From contig NZ_JAPDDT010000003.1 of the NCBI RefSeq assembly GCF_025950235.1, positions 186,001 to 250,000 of the forward strand: DNA of 64,000 nucleotides, written 5' to 3'. Source of the stretch: Luteolibacter arcticus (GTDB lineage Bacteria > Verrucomicrobiota > Verrucomicrobiia > Verrucomicrobiales > Akkermansiaceae). The notes below the pieces were generated by a model. The model was not told the DNA's origin and made no database searches. It saw nothing but the letters and a program-made list of their open reading frames with translations. Below, piece by piece: positions 18,587-27,251 of this stretch. Made by a program: the position numbers and the translations under genes. The number at the start of each line of letters is the position of its first letter. Position 1 is the stretch's first letter.

Positions 18587-19549
18587 ATGCTGAAGGAAGC
18601 CATCCAGGAAGTCCGCGTTTTCGCGCCCGCCACCGTTGCCAATGTCGCCTGCGGCTACGACGTGCTCGGATTCGCCATCGACGCCCCCGGGGACGAGATC
18701 GTCGTCCGCCACTGCGACAAGCCCGGCCTCCACATCACCGCCATCACCGGCGACGAGGGCAAGCTGCCGAAGAATCCTGAGAAAAACACCGCCGGCGTGG
18801 CCGCGCTCGACCTGCTCCGCCACCTCGGCATGACCGATCGCGGCATCGAGATGGAGATCCACAAGAAGATGCCCTTCGGCTCCGGCCTCGGTTCCTCCGC
18901 CGCCTCCGCCGTCGCCGGTGCCTACGCGGTGAACTACCTCATCGGCGAACCGCTTTCCAAGAAGCAACTCCTGCCCTTCGCCATGGCCGGCGAGGCCTCC
19001 GCGGACGGTGCCTGGCACGCGGACAACGTCGGCCCCTGCCTGCTCGGTGGCATCGTCTTCATCCGCAGCAATGACGAGCTCGACGTCGCCCAGCTCCCCG
19101 CCCCGAAGAATCTCTGGGCCGCCGTCGTCCACCCGGACATCGAGGTGCTCACCAAGGTCGCCCGCGAGATCCTGCCAAAGGACATCCCGCTGGTGAATGC
19201 CACCCAGCAGATCGGCAACCTCGGCGGCCTGCTCTGCGGCATCATCCAGGAAGACTACGGCCTGATTTCCCGCTCGATCCACGACGTCATCGCCGAGCCC
19301 CGCCGCCAGAAGCTCATCCCCGAATTCTACAAGGCCAAGCGCGCCGCCCTCGCCGCCGGAGCACTCGGCTTCTCGATCTCCGGCGCCGGCCCCAGCGTCT
19401 TCGCCCTGTGCGAAGGCGAGGAAACCGCGAAGAAAGTCGGCGACGCCATCTCCAAGGTCTTCTCCGCCATCCCGCTCGGCAACCAGATCTACGTCTCGAA
19501 GATCAATCCCCACGGCGTGCACGTGGTGAATGAGAAGAAGACGAAGTAA
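18587..19549 (+). CDS. thrB: Homoserine kinase
   Basis: A 320-residue GHMP-family kinase that phosphorylates L-homoserine on the way to threonine. ATVANVACGYDVLGFAID at the N-terminus and the ATP-binding PFGSGLGSSAASAVAGAYA at about residues 90-108 identify it; the C-terminal GALGFSISGAGPSVFAL is motif 3. thrC follows 980 bp downstream on the same strand, separated by a toxin-antitoxin pair on the opposite strand, so the two threonine genes are close but not a tight operon. Confidence 0.95.
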   Translation: MLKEAIQEVRVFAPATVANVACGYDVLGFAIDAPGDEIVVRHCDKPGLHITAITGDEGKLPKNPEKNTAGVAALDLLRHLGMTDRGIEMEIHKKMPFGSGLGSSAASAVAGAYAVNYLIGEPLSKKQLLPFAMAGEASADGAWHADNVGPCLLGGIVFIRSNDELDVAQLPAPKNLWAAVVHPDIEVLTKVAREILPKDIPLVNATQQIGNLGGLLCGIIQEDYGLISRSIHDVIAEPRRQKLIPEFYKAKRAALAAGALGFSISGAGPSVFALCEGEETAKKVGDAISKVFSAIPLGNQIYVSKINPHGVHVVNEKKTK

Positions 19550-19833
19550 CACGGTGGATTCGGGCTGGCAAAGCCCTGCCTCTCGACCACCATTCCCACA
19601 TGCCGAAGGATCGATGCGAAGAAATGCGTCAAGCTCGCTTGAACATGCCGCGGCGCAGCTCCGAGCAGGCATGGGCGCAGCACGACGCGGCCGTGAAAGC
19701 CTTGCGGAACTTCGTGAGCGGGCATGCGACATCCTCCGGACATGGCTCTCCAACCAAGACAGTATCCTCCAAAAGGACCCGGCACTGAGCTTGGACCGTA
19801 GACAAGCTCACGTAGGACATCGCGTCGGATGAA
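19550..19833. other. Gap with no clear gene
   Basis: 284 bp between thrB and the toxin gene. It holds a small hairpin (GGGCT-GGCAA-AGCCC around 19561-19575). A possible 62-codon plus-strand frame at 19600-19788 has no recognised family and ends in a low-complexity stretch; I do not call it a gene. Confidence 0.5.
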
Positions 19834-20148
19834 TTACTCCTCGCGATCTCGCCCGCTCAGATCATCGCGTCGGAAAAGCCGCTCAGTTCGCATCACATAG
19901 ACCATGAAAACAAGTTCTCCTGCCACGCGGTAGAAGATGCGCAGTGGCGGAATGACCAAATGCCGGTATTCCGTGCCCCGGAGTTCCATGGGACAGGATC
20001 CCATCTCCGGACAGGTCTCCAGGTGATCCACCCGCTCGAAAACCCGTCTCACCAAACGCTTCGCAGCCGCAGGATCATCGAGCGAGATGTAGTCGGCAAT
20101 CTCGTCGAGGTCTTCGAGCGCCGGTTCGGTCCAAATCACTCGAGCCAT
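19834..20148 (-). CDS. ParE/RelE-family toxin
   Basis: A 104-residue type II toxin of the ParE/RelE superfamily. Family features: VIWTEPALEDLDEIADYI at the N-terminus, the DDPAAAKRLVRRVFERVDHL helix, EYRHLVIPPLRIFYRV, and the C-terminal strand VYVMRTERLFRRDDL. ParE proteins poison gyrase and RelE proteins cut mRNA on the ribosome; the pattern here is closer to ParE. It overlaps the antitoxin gene by 13 bp, typical of translational coupling. Confidence 0.93.
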   Translation of the reverse strand: MARVIWTEPALEDLDEIADYISLDDPAAAKRLVRRVFERVDHLETCPEMGSCPMELRGTEYRHLVIPPLRIFYRVAGELVFMVYVMRTERLFRRDDLSGRDREE

Positions 20149-20393
20149 CGCGCCATCCTCCGCTTCGCGTCCTGATGAGGAACTACCCGGCCTTCTAGGA
20201 TGGACTTCTCTCCACGAGCAACCCCTTCAAGAATCTCCAGTTTCTTTTGCATGCGGGAGAAGGTCTCGACACCCACCAGATAGGCTGCCGGCAAGCCGTG
20301 TTGGGTGATCAACACGGGCTCCTGATGCTCAGCCAACCCATCGATGATCTCCGTCGCCCGGCGCTTCAAGGTTGTGACCAATTCGCTCCTCAT
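20136..20393 (-). CDS. Phd/YefM-family antitoxin
   Basis: An 85-residue antitoxin. The N-terminal Phd fold (LKRRATEIIDGLAEHQEPVLITQHGLPAAYLVGVETF) is followed by a charged C-terminal tail that would wrap around the toxin. It is the first gene of the pair, as usual for autoregulated modules. Two near-identical 9-mers just upstream of the start are the likely operator. Confidence 0.92.
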   Translation of the reverse strand: MRSELVTTLKRRATEIIDGLAEHQEPVLITQHGLPAAYLVGVETFSRMQKKLEILEGVARGEKSILEGRVVPHQDAKRRMARWLE

Positions 20394-20395
20394 GA

Positions 20396-20416
20396 AGTGA
20401 CACTAAAGTGATACTC
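20396..20416 (-). promoter_or_regulatory. Likely antitoxin operator (repeated AGTGACACT / AGTGATACT)
   Basis: AGTGACACT (20396-20404) and AGTGATACT (20407-20415) lie directly upstream of the antitoxin ATG, 11 bp centre to centre, about one helical turn. Each half is itself nearly palindromic (AGTG-A-CACT). This is the layout expected for autoregulation by a Phd-type antitoxin. Confidence 0.55.
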
Positions 20417-20529
20417 CGAGGCAGTCAATTCGCCGGTTGTCGGGATTTCTCATCGACTCCGTCCCCGCCATTCCGAAGCCTTCCGGCGGGCACGCCCTTG
20501 GCACTTGGAACTTCTTACTTGGAACTTCG

Positions 20530-21825
20530 ATGCTCTACCACTCGACCAACAATCCCGCCCACCGGGTGGACCTGAAGGAAGCGATCCTCCGCTCCCTGCC
20601 GCCGGACAATGGCCTCTACATGCCGGACACGTTGCCGGTGCTGGGGCCGGAATTCTGGGCGATCTGGCGCGAGCTGACCTTCCAGGAAATCGGCTACGCG
20701 GTGGCACATGCATTCTTCCATGAGGACGTGCCGGCCGCGGCGCTGAAGGAAATCGTCGAGGGCACGCTGGCCTTCGATGCCCCGGTAGTCCCGCTCGCTC
20801 CCGGCGATCACATCCTCGAGCTCTTCCACGGCCCGACGCTCGCCTTCAAGGACTTCGGCGCGCGCTTCATGGCCCGCCTGATGGGCTGGCTGGTCCGAGG
20901 TGACAACCGCGAGCTCACAGTCCTCGTCGCCACCTCCGGCGACACCGGTGGTGCTGTCGCCTCGGCCTTCCACCAGGTCCCCGGCACGCGCGTCATCATC
21001 CTTTATCCGAAGGGCAAGGTCTCGGGCCTGCAGGAGAAGCAACTCACCGCGCTCGGCGGCAACGTCACCGCACTGGAGATCGACGGCACCTTCGATGACT
21101 GCCAGCGCCTTGTGAAGTCCGCCTTCCTCGACCGCGAACTCTCCGAGCGCCTCAACCTGACCTCGGCGAACTCGATCAATCTCGCGCGCCTCGTTCCGCA
21201 GAGCTTCTACTACATCCATAGTGCTCGCCAGCTTCCGGAAGGAGTCGAGCCGGTGTTCGTCATCCCGTCCGGCAACTTCGGCAATCTCACCGCCGGTCTG
21301 CTCGCCATGCAGCTCGGCCTGCCGGTGAAGAAATTCATCGCGGCCACCAACGCCAACGACGTGGTCCCCGCCTATCTCAAGAGCGGCAACTACCAGCCGC
21401 GGTCGAGCACCGCGACGATCTCGAACGCCATGGACGTCGGCGCGCCATCGAACTTCGCCCGCATGCAAGCGCTCTTCGGCAGTTCATGGGAAGCGATGCG
21501 CGGGAAGATCGAGGGCACCTCCTTCACCGACGACCAGACCCGCGCGGCGATCCGCGAGGTGAAGTCGCTCTATAACTACGAGATCGACCCACACGGCGCG
21601 GTCGGCTGGCTCGCCGCCCGCAAGTGGCGCTCCGCGAACCCCGGCAATGCCACGATCACGCTGGAGACCGCGCATCCTTCGAAGTTCCTCGACGTGATGG
21701 AGCAGGAGATCGGCAAGGGTTCCGTCGAGATCCCCGAACGCCTCGCCATCCTCGCCGACCGCGAAAAAGTCGCGGTGCAACTCCCCGCCGACGAAGGCAG
21801 CTTCAAGGACTGGCTGAACCGCTGA
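20530..21825 (+). CDS. thrC: Threonine synthase
   Basis: A 431-residue PLP enzyme that turns O-phosphohomoserine into threonine. The N-terminal LYHSTNNPAHRVDLKEAIL is typical of the bacterial class and sets the start at 20530. The PLP lysine is K107 in FHGPTLAFKDFGARF, and TSGDTGGAVASAF and IPSGNFGNLTAGL bind the cofactor phosphate. Together with thrB it completes the last two steps of threonine synthesis. Confidence 0.96.
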   Translation: MLYHSTNNPAHRVDLKEAILRSLPPDNGLYMPDTLPVLGPEFWAIWRELTFQEIGYAVAHAFFHEDVPAAALKEIVEGTLAFDAPVVPLAPGDHILELFHGPTLAFKDFGARFMARLMGWLVRGDNRELTVLVATSGDTGGAVASAFHQVPGTRVIILYPKGKVSGLQEKQLTALGGNVTALEIDGTFDDCQRLVKSAFLDRELSERLNLTSANSINLARLVPQSFYYIHSARQLPEGVEPVFVIPSGNFGNLTAGLLAMQLGLPVKKFIAATNANDVVPAYLKSGNYQPRSSTATISNAMDVGAPSNFARMQALFGSSWEAMRGKIEGTSFTDDQTRAAIREVKSLYNYEIDPHGAVGWLAARKWRSANPGNATITLETAHPSKFLDVMEQEIGKGSVEIPERLAILADREKVAVQLPADEGSFKDWLNR

Positions 21826-21901
21826 ACCGCTGATCCTTCCGCTTTGGAACACAGCCGTTCAGCAGGCTCTATTTCCCGTCCCAACAGGGCAGCTCATTCT
21901 T

Positions 21902-22196
21902 CGTCCCAACGGGACGGCTCATAATAGCCTGGCACGAAGTGCCAGGCAAAAACGCCCGCGACCAACGCGTCACAACGTGACGCCTCATGCGTCTAACAGC
22001 TGCATTCCCGGCCCGGATCCGAGCAACCATCGAATGGCGCTCTGCGTCGGACAAACACGGCACCGTCCCCGACGCGCGGAAGTTTTGCGATAAGACCGCA
22101 CCACCCCGCATGAAGTCTCCCGTGGGGAGACCAAGCCACTGCCTTGCCTGACCCGGCACTTCGTGCCGGGCTTTTATGAATCGTCCCGTTGGGACG
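21902..22196. mobile_element. Solo triple-hairpin element, full length with conserved core
   Basis: A 21902-21916, B 21928-21946, C 21967-21983, core about 21984-22114, C' 22115-22131, B' 22152-22170, A' 22182-22196. Loops are AAC or GAA on the left and the complementary GTT or TTC on the right. The core shares long stretches with the copy at 31.45 kb, including TGGCGCTCTGCGTCGGACAA. The element sits between thrC and ftsZ; a decayed A-type hairpin precedes it at about 21876-21890 and another follows at about 22201. Confidence 0.85.
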
Positions 22197-22235
22197 AAGA
22201 ACGTCCCGTCGGAACGAGAGCCCTTTCCATTCAAC

Positions 22236-24080
22236 TCACCGCTTCTTCCTCAAGAACGCCGGCACATCGAGATCTTCCCCTTCAAAGAGACTCGGCGATG
22301 CACCCTCAAACTTCCCACGCGGGCCGCCTTCGAAGCTGAGCTCGGGCTGTCCCTTGCCACCGGCCCGAGCCTTCACGGGCACGACCGGCTTCTCCGGGGC
22401 CGAGGGGTCTTCCATGCCGGCGAAGACATCGTCGAGATCATCGAAAACGCCGGGAAGGACCACCGGCTTCTCATCCTTGGTAAGAACGACCGGTTCGGCC
22501 TCGGGTTCTTCCTCCGGAGCCGCAGGCTCTTCGTCCTCGATGGTGAAGAAGGCGGGCGACTCCTCTTCTGGTGCATCTTCCATCTCCGGCATCTCGGGGA
22601 ATTCGTCTTCCACCGCAGGCTCCGCCACGGACTTGTAATTCACCATCTCCTCCACCTTGCCGGCGAAGTCGTCGCTATCGGCGCGTTCTGCTGCAGGACT
22701 GGCATCGATGGTAAAGGGCGATGGCTCAGGCTCGGCAAACGGCGTGGCCTCTTCCACCGGCGGGGCAGGAGCAGGCTTCGGCTTGGTCGTAAATTCAGCC
22801 ACCACCGGCTTGGTCTCCTCGAACAAGCTGGCCGCGGCGATTGCCTTGGCGACGGAGGCGGGAGGCGCGCTCTTCTTCACCGGCACCGGTGCCGGCTCGG
22901 GCGCACGCACCGGTTCAGGAGCACGGACCGGTTCAGGAGCACGGACCGCCTCACGGACGGGTTCACGAACCGGCGGCGGCGGGGCCACGGCGACTGCGAC
23001 CGGTTCCTCTTCCTCCTCTTCCTCCTCTTCGGGTTCATCCATGGAGAAGCCAACGGTCGGCTCTAACAGCGCAGGCCTCTCCATCGGTGAAGTGCGGGTC
23101 GCATGCAGACGATCCTCGGGCAGCGAGCTGACCATCGTGATGCTCAGGCTCTCGCCCATGGTCGGATCGACGGCCGCGCCGAAAAGCACGTGTGCTTTGT
23201 CCGGGACGTGCTTCGAGAGGCTCTGCATCAGCAGCTCGATTTCATAGAGCGTTAGATCCTGACCACCGCAGAGGTGGACAAGCACGCTCTCGGCATCGCG
23301 CAGCAAAGCCCCTTGGTCGAGCAGCGGGCTGTTGAGCGCATTGCGCAGCGCCTTCTGGGCGCGGTCCTTGCCGCTGGCGATGCCCGAGCCGAAGAGACAG
23401 CGCGAGCGCGTGGTGCGCAGCGCGGTCATCAGGTCGTCGAGGCCCACGTTGATCAGACCCGGGCGGATCACCAGGCGGATCACCGCCTTGATGCTCTCCG
23501 AGATCATCCGGTCGGCGGCGGCGAAGGCTTCGTGGATTCCTTGCTTCGCCAGCACGAGATCGCCCATGCGGGTATTGTCGAAAGTAACCAGCGCATTCGA
23601 AAGCACGGCCAACTCGTTGAGCGAGGTATCCGCCTGATCGCGGCGACGGCGACCTTCAAAGCTGAACGGCATCGTGGCGAAGACGACGACAAACGCCCCT
23701 TCTTCCCGCGCGATGCGGCAGATGATGGGCGCGGCACCGGAGCCCGTGCCACCGCCAAGGCCCACGCAGAGGAACACGATCTTGCGGCCCTTCAGCGCGG
23801 CACGGATCTCGCTTTCGGCTTCCAGGATTGCCTGCTGGCCGAGCTCCGGGTCGCCGCCGCAGCCGAGGCCCTTGGTCAGATTGCGGCCGAGCTGGATGCG
23901 CTCGCGGGCGACCGAGCCGGACAGCGTGCGAATGTCGGTGTTCACCGCCAGCATCTCCGCGCCGTCCATGCCGTCGAGGACGACCCGGTCGAGCATGTTG
24001 GTCCCGGCACCGCCGAGGCCGACGATTTTCACGGAGGACGATGGGATGGTGTTCTGGGGGTCGCGTGGGAATTCGATCAT
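22236..24080 (-). CDS. ftsZ: Cell division GTPase FtsZ with a long acidic/proline-rich tail
   Basis: A tubulin-like GTPase that polymerises into the division ring. 614 residues, about 230 more than E. coli FtsZ. The GTPase core spans residues 15-330 with tubulin signature GGGTGSG at 109-115, KIVGLGGAGTNM near the start and a T7-like NTDIRTLSGS region. Residues 340-600 form a low-complexity linker: an Asp/Glu run, then R-A-P-E-P-V repeats, then further Glu/Pro/Ala. The protein ends in D-L-D-V-P-A-F-L-R-K-K-R, matching the conserved C-terminal peptide that binds FtsA. Last gene of the minus-strand division block. Confidence 0.96.
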   Translation of the reverse strand: MIEFPRDPQNTIPSSSVKIVGLGGAGTNMLDRVVLDGMDGAEMLAVNTDIRTLSGSVARERIQLGRNLTKGLGCGGDPELGQQAILEAESEIRAALKGRKIVFLCVGLGGGTGSGAAPIICRIAREEGAFVVVFATMPFSFEGRRRRDQADTSLNELAVLSNALVTFDNTRMGDLVLAKQGIHEAFAAADRMISESIKAVIRLVIRPGLINVGLDDLMTALRTTRSRCLFGSGIASGKDRAQKALRNALNSPLLDQGALLRDAESVLVHLCGGQDLTLYEIELLMQSLSKHVPDKAHVLFGAAVDPTMGESLSITMVSSLPEDRLHATRTSPMERPALLEPTVGFSMDEPEEEEEEEEEPVAVAVAPPPPVREPVREAVRAPEPVRAPEPVRAPEPAPVPVKKSAPPASVAKAIAAASLFEETKPVVAEFTTKPKPAPAPPVEEATPFAEPEPSPFTIDASPAAERADSDDFAGKVEEMVNYKSVAEPAVEDEFPEMPEMEDAPEEESPAFFTIEDEEPAAPEEEPEAEPVVLTKDEKPVVLPGVFDDLDDVFAGMEDPSAPEKPVVPVKARAGGKGQPELSFEGGPRGKFEGASPSLFEGEDLDVPAFLRKKR

Positions 24081-24113
24081 GTCAGGGATGGCGGCCGCGC
24101 CGCCGGGGTATGT

Positions 24114-25313
24114 TTATTTTGAGAAGGGCCAGAGGCGGCGCAGGAAGCCGCGCTTCGGTTCACGTTCGGCCTCGATGATCTGTGCATAGCGGATCAGGCC
24201 GATCGCGGTGGTGAACTGGGGGTCCTTGAAATTCGCTTGCACACCGCTGAGTTCCGGCGGCTCGGGACGGTAGATGTCGCGCTTGAAAATATCGTGCGCC
24301 AGCTCGCCGAAGCCGCGCATCAGGCTGCTGCCACCGGACAGGAAGACGCCGGTGCCTACTCGCTCCATCGCCCCGTCAGGCAGGCGGCGCAGCAGCAGCT
24401 TCAGCGTTTCCTCCATGCGCTGGCGGATGATGTCATTGAGAAGCTGGCGCTTCACCTCCGCCTCGGCGAAGCCCTTGTCGTCCGAGACCTTGATGACGCC
24501 CACCGAGCGAGCCGGGTCAGCGGAAGCGTCGCCCTCGCGGACCTTGAGCATCTCGGCCTTTGAGAAGGCGAGGCCGGTGACGAGGTGGATGTCATTCGTG
24601 ATGTGATCGCCGCCGACCGGGATGCAGCCGGACGCCTCGATCGCACCGTCGAGATAAAGTACGTAGTCCGTCGTACCACCGCCCACATCGATGACCAGCG
24701 CGCCGCGCTCCTTCGACTCGCGGTCGAGCGCGACCTGGGCCGAGGCGATGGGAGCGAAGACCAGGTCATCGATGTCCAGCGGCATCTCGCGGACGCACTT
24801 GATCTGGTTCTCGATCCGCGAGCGGATCCCGTGGATCACGTGGAAGTCGGCATCCACCGTCTTGCCGGAAAGCCCGACCGGCGAGGTCGCGTGCTCGAAG
24901 CCATCGACGCCGAAGCGGCGGATGATGTGGTGGAGGTAAACGTGGTCCGCCGGGATCGCCACGGCACGGGCGATTTCCTTCGCCTCCTGGACGTGGGCCT
25001 GGGCGATGACCGATTCGTCATCGGGCAGGCGGAAGCTGCCGCGGTTGTTCACCCCATGGATATGCGCACCGGTGACCGAGAGATAGACGCTGCCGATTTC
25101 GACATCGCTGGCATCCTCGGCTTTCACCAGTGCATCCTTGAGGCAGGCGCGGACCTGCGGGAAGTCGTAGATCTCGCCCTTGCGCACGCCCACGGACTTC
25201 GACTGGCCGACCCCGAGGATTTTCACGGAGCCGTCCGACTTCACCTCTCCGACCACCATGCAGATCTTGCTGGTGCCGATTTCAAGGCCGACGTGGATCT
25301 TCGAGCGAGGCAT
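24114..25313 (-). CDS. ftsA: Cell division protein FtsA (actin-like membrane tether)
   Basis: A 399-residue actin-fold ATPase that anchors FtsZ to the membrane. Typical blocks: VGLEIGTSKICMVVGEV at the start, the FtsA-specific 1C domain around residues 85-165, DVGGGTTDYVLYLDG (phosphate 2 loop) around 213-227, and GVFLSGGSSLMRGF near 325. The C-terminus REPKRGFLRRLWPFSK is a short amphipathic membrane-targeting helix. It follows ftsQ by 8 bp and precedes ftsZ by 33 bp, so it is co-transcribed with both. Confidence 0.96.
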   Translation of the reverse strand: MPRSKIHVGLEIGTSKICMVVGEVKSDGSVKILGVGQSKSVGVRKGEIYDFPQVRACLKDALVKAEDASDVEIGSVYLSVTGAHIHGVNNRGSFRLPDDESVIAQAHVQEAKEIARAVAIPADHVYLHHIIRRFGVDGFEHATSPVGLSGKTVDADFHVIHGIRSRIENQIKCVREMPLDIDDLVFAPIASAQVALDRESKERGALVIDVGGGTTDYVLYLDGAIEASGCIPVGGDHITNDIHLVTGLAFSKAEMLKVREGDASADPARSVGVIKVSDDKGFAEAEVKRQLLNDIIRQRMEETLKLLLRRLPDGAMERVGTGVFLSGGSSLMRGFGELAHDIFKRDIYRPEPPELSGVQANFKDPQFTTAIGLIRYAQIIEAEREPKRGFLRRLWPFSK

Positions 25314-25321
25314 GGGGTGAT

Positions 25322-26296
25322 TCAGCGATTGAGGAGATTCTGCAAGTCGCGCGAGCGGCGGTCAGGTGTGGCGACTGGCGCAGGTTCGTCGATCAAAATG
25401 GCACGCGGCGTGCCCTCCCCGCGGAGAATGACCGGGATATTGCGCTCGGGGATGAGTTCGATCGACGCGATCTGCTGGTCCTGAGTGCGGGCGTGTTCCA
25501 ACGCGGAGCGCAGGTCGCCCATCTGCCGTTCGTGATCGCCGAGGCCGAAGGAAGCGGTGGTCCCGTCATGGGAAACCAGCTCCAGCGACCACGTGCGGCT
25601 TTGCCGGAGCGTGTCGATCCACTGGTCCGCACCCTCGATCTCAGTGCAGGCGACCTGATAGAGACGCATCAGGCGGTCGAATTCGGGATGCACCACCTGC
25701 TTCCCGGCAACTGGCATCTCGCCACCTTCGCCAAGCTGGAGCACCGGCAATCCGGCCGCCTTGTCGAGCAGGGCAGGCGGGCAGTGGAAAGCGAAACCGC
25801 TCCGATTGACGACCAATCCCTGCTGCGGATCGCGCGCGGGAATGCCGTGCGACGGAGAGGATATCCATGCGCGCGGCTCCCGGGCCGCGGCGTCAACGAT
25901 CAGCGTGCCCGGGAATTCGCGGCGGACCTTCGCATAGGCAATCTCGGGCAATGCCTGCAACTTCGACTCGATCACGGCGACATCGCAGTCGAAAAGGCTG
26001 CCATTCAAATCAATGCCGGCCACCTGGACGAGCCGACGTTCGTCAATCGCGGGGTTCGGCGTCAGCTCGATCGCCTGCAGCCGGAACTCCTCGTTCTCCA
26101 GCAATCCACGACGGATGCCGTACTTCACGCCCCACACCGTCCCGCCGAGGAAGGCGAGGATCACGACAAACCGCACCATCTTGCGGCAGCTCTTCAAGAC
26201 GCTGAACCAGACGATGCGCGGCGAAACGACCTTCGCCTGAAGCTCGATCACTTGGCGGCGATGTTGGACGCGGGAGGTACGGCGCTTGATGAACAT
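25322..26296 (-). CDS. ftsQ: Cell division protein FtsQ (POTRA domain)
   Basis: The ATG at 26296 gives 324 residues with a basic cytoplasmic N-terminus (MFIKRRTSRVQHRRQ), one membrane helix at about 45-65 (MVRFVVILAFLGGTVWGVKY), a POTRA domain (RLVQVAGIDLNGSLFDCDV) and a beta-rich FtsQ domain. FtsQ links FtsB/FtsL to the ring in the periplasm. Sequence conservation in this family is low; the call rests on topology plus position between ddl and ftsA. Confidence 0.88.
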   Translation of the reverse strand: MFIKRRTSRVQHRRQVIELQAKVVSPRIVWFSVLKSCRKMVRFVVILAFLGGTVWGVKYGIRRGLLENEEFRLQAIELTPNPAIDERRLVQVAGIDLNGSLFDCDVAVIESKLQALPEIAYAKVRREFPGTLIVDAAAREPRAWISSPSHGIPARDPQQGLVVNRSGFAFHCPPALLDKAAGLPVLQLGEGGEMPVAGKQVVHPEFDRLMRLYQVACTEIEGADQWIDTLRQSRTWSLELVSHDGTTASFGLGDHERQMGDLRSALEHARTQDQQIASIELIPERNIPVILRGEGTPRAILIDEPAPVATPDRRSRDLQNLLNR

Positions 26297-26328
26297 GGTG
26301 AGGTGGGTGGGGGTCCAGTGTTCAGGTT

Positions 26329-27249
26329 TCAGGCACGCAAGGCCAACGAAAGCTCCGCAATTTTGAGGCAAAGCGCGGTGAAATCGATTCCATGGGCAGC
26401 GGCGGACTTCGGCAGCAGGCTCGTTTCCGTCATGCCTGGGATGGTGTTGGCTTCGAGCACGAAGGGATTGCCAGCCGCATCGAGCAGGACATCGACGCGC
26501 GAGTAAACTTCAATGCCCAGCGAACGGTGGCCGGCGAGCGCGGCTTCCAGCACGCGGCGGGTCGTCTCCGCATCCAGATCGGCCGGGCAGTAGTAATCGC
26601 TGCCCACCCCGCCGCTCAGCCATGGATACTTGTTGGCCATGTCGTAGAAGCCATCGCGCGGAGCGATGTGGACAATCGGCATGGCGGTGTCGTCGAGGAT
26701 GCCCACGGTGAGTTCCTTCCCTTCGACAAAGGCTTCGACGAGGATGTCATTGCCATACTTCGCGGCGGTCTCCATGGCGGCCATCGCCTCGGAGGCCTCC
26801 TTCACGATCGTCACGCCGACGCTCGATCCTTCGCGCGGCGGCTTCACCACGAATGGCACCGGGATGGTCGGCAGCTTGGGGCCATTCGACACATCGACGA
26901 TCTCGGAGGCCGGCGTCGGCACGCCCGCGGCGAGGAACTTCTCCTTGGCGAGATTCTTGTCGAAGGCGATGCGGCTGCTGGTGACACCCGCGCCGGTGTA
27001 GGGCACGCCCTTGTCCTCCAGGATTTGCTGGAGCTGGCCATCCTCGCCGAAGGTCCCGTGGATCACGTTGTAGGCGAGGCCGGAGCCGGCGGGCAGCTCG
27101 AAATCCGCGCCCGCGACATCTACCGCGACCGCGTTGTAGCCGGCCGCTTGTAGCGCCTTGAGCACGGCCTTGCCGGACGCGAGCGAAACCTCGCGTTCAG
27201 AGCCGGGGCCGCCCATCAGGACGGCGATGAGAAGATCTTTCGCGATCAT
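26329..27249 (-). CDS. ddl: D-alanine--D-alanine ligase
   Basis: A 306-residue ATP-grasp ligase that makes D-Ala-D-Ala for the peptidoglycan stem peptide. LLIAVLMGGPGSEREVSLASG at the N-terminus, VIHGTFGEDGQLQQILE around residue 62, FVVKPPREGSSVGV around 135 and VLEANTIPGMTETSLLPK near the end are all conserved. It starts 2 bp after the murC-murB stop, so translation is probably coupled. Confidence 0.96.
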   Translation of the reverse strand: MIAKDLLIAVLMGGPGSEREVSLASGKAVLKALQAAGYNAVAVDVAGADFELPAGSGLAYNVIHGTFGEDGQLQQILEDKGVPYTGAGVTSSRIAFDKNLAKEKFLAAGVPTPASEIVDVSNGPKLPTIPVPFVVKPPREGSSVGVTIVKEASEAMAAMETAAKYGNDILVEAFVEGKELTVGILDDTAMPIVHIAPRDGFYDMANKYPWLSGGVGSDYYCPADLDAETTRRVLEAALAGHRSLGIEVYSRVDVLLDAAGNPFVLEANTIPGMTETSLLPKSAAAHGIDFTALCLKIAELSLALRA

Positions 27250-27251
27250 AT

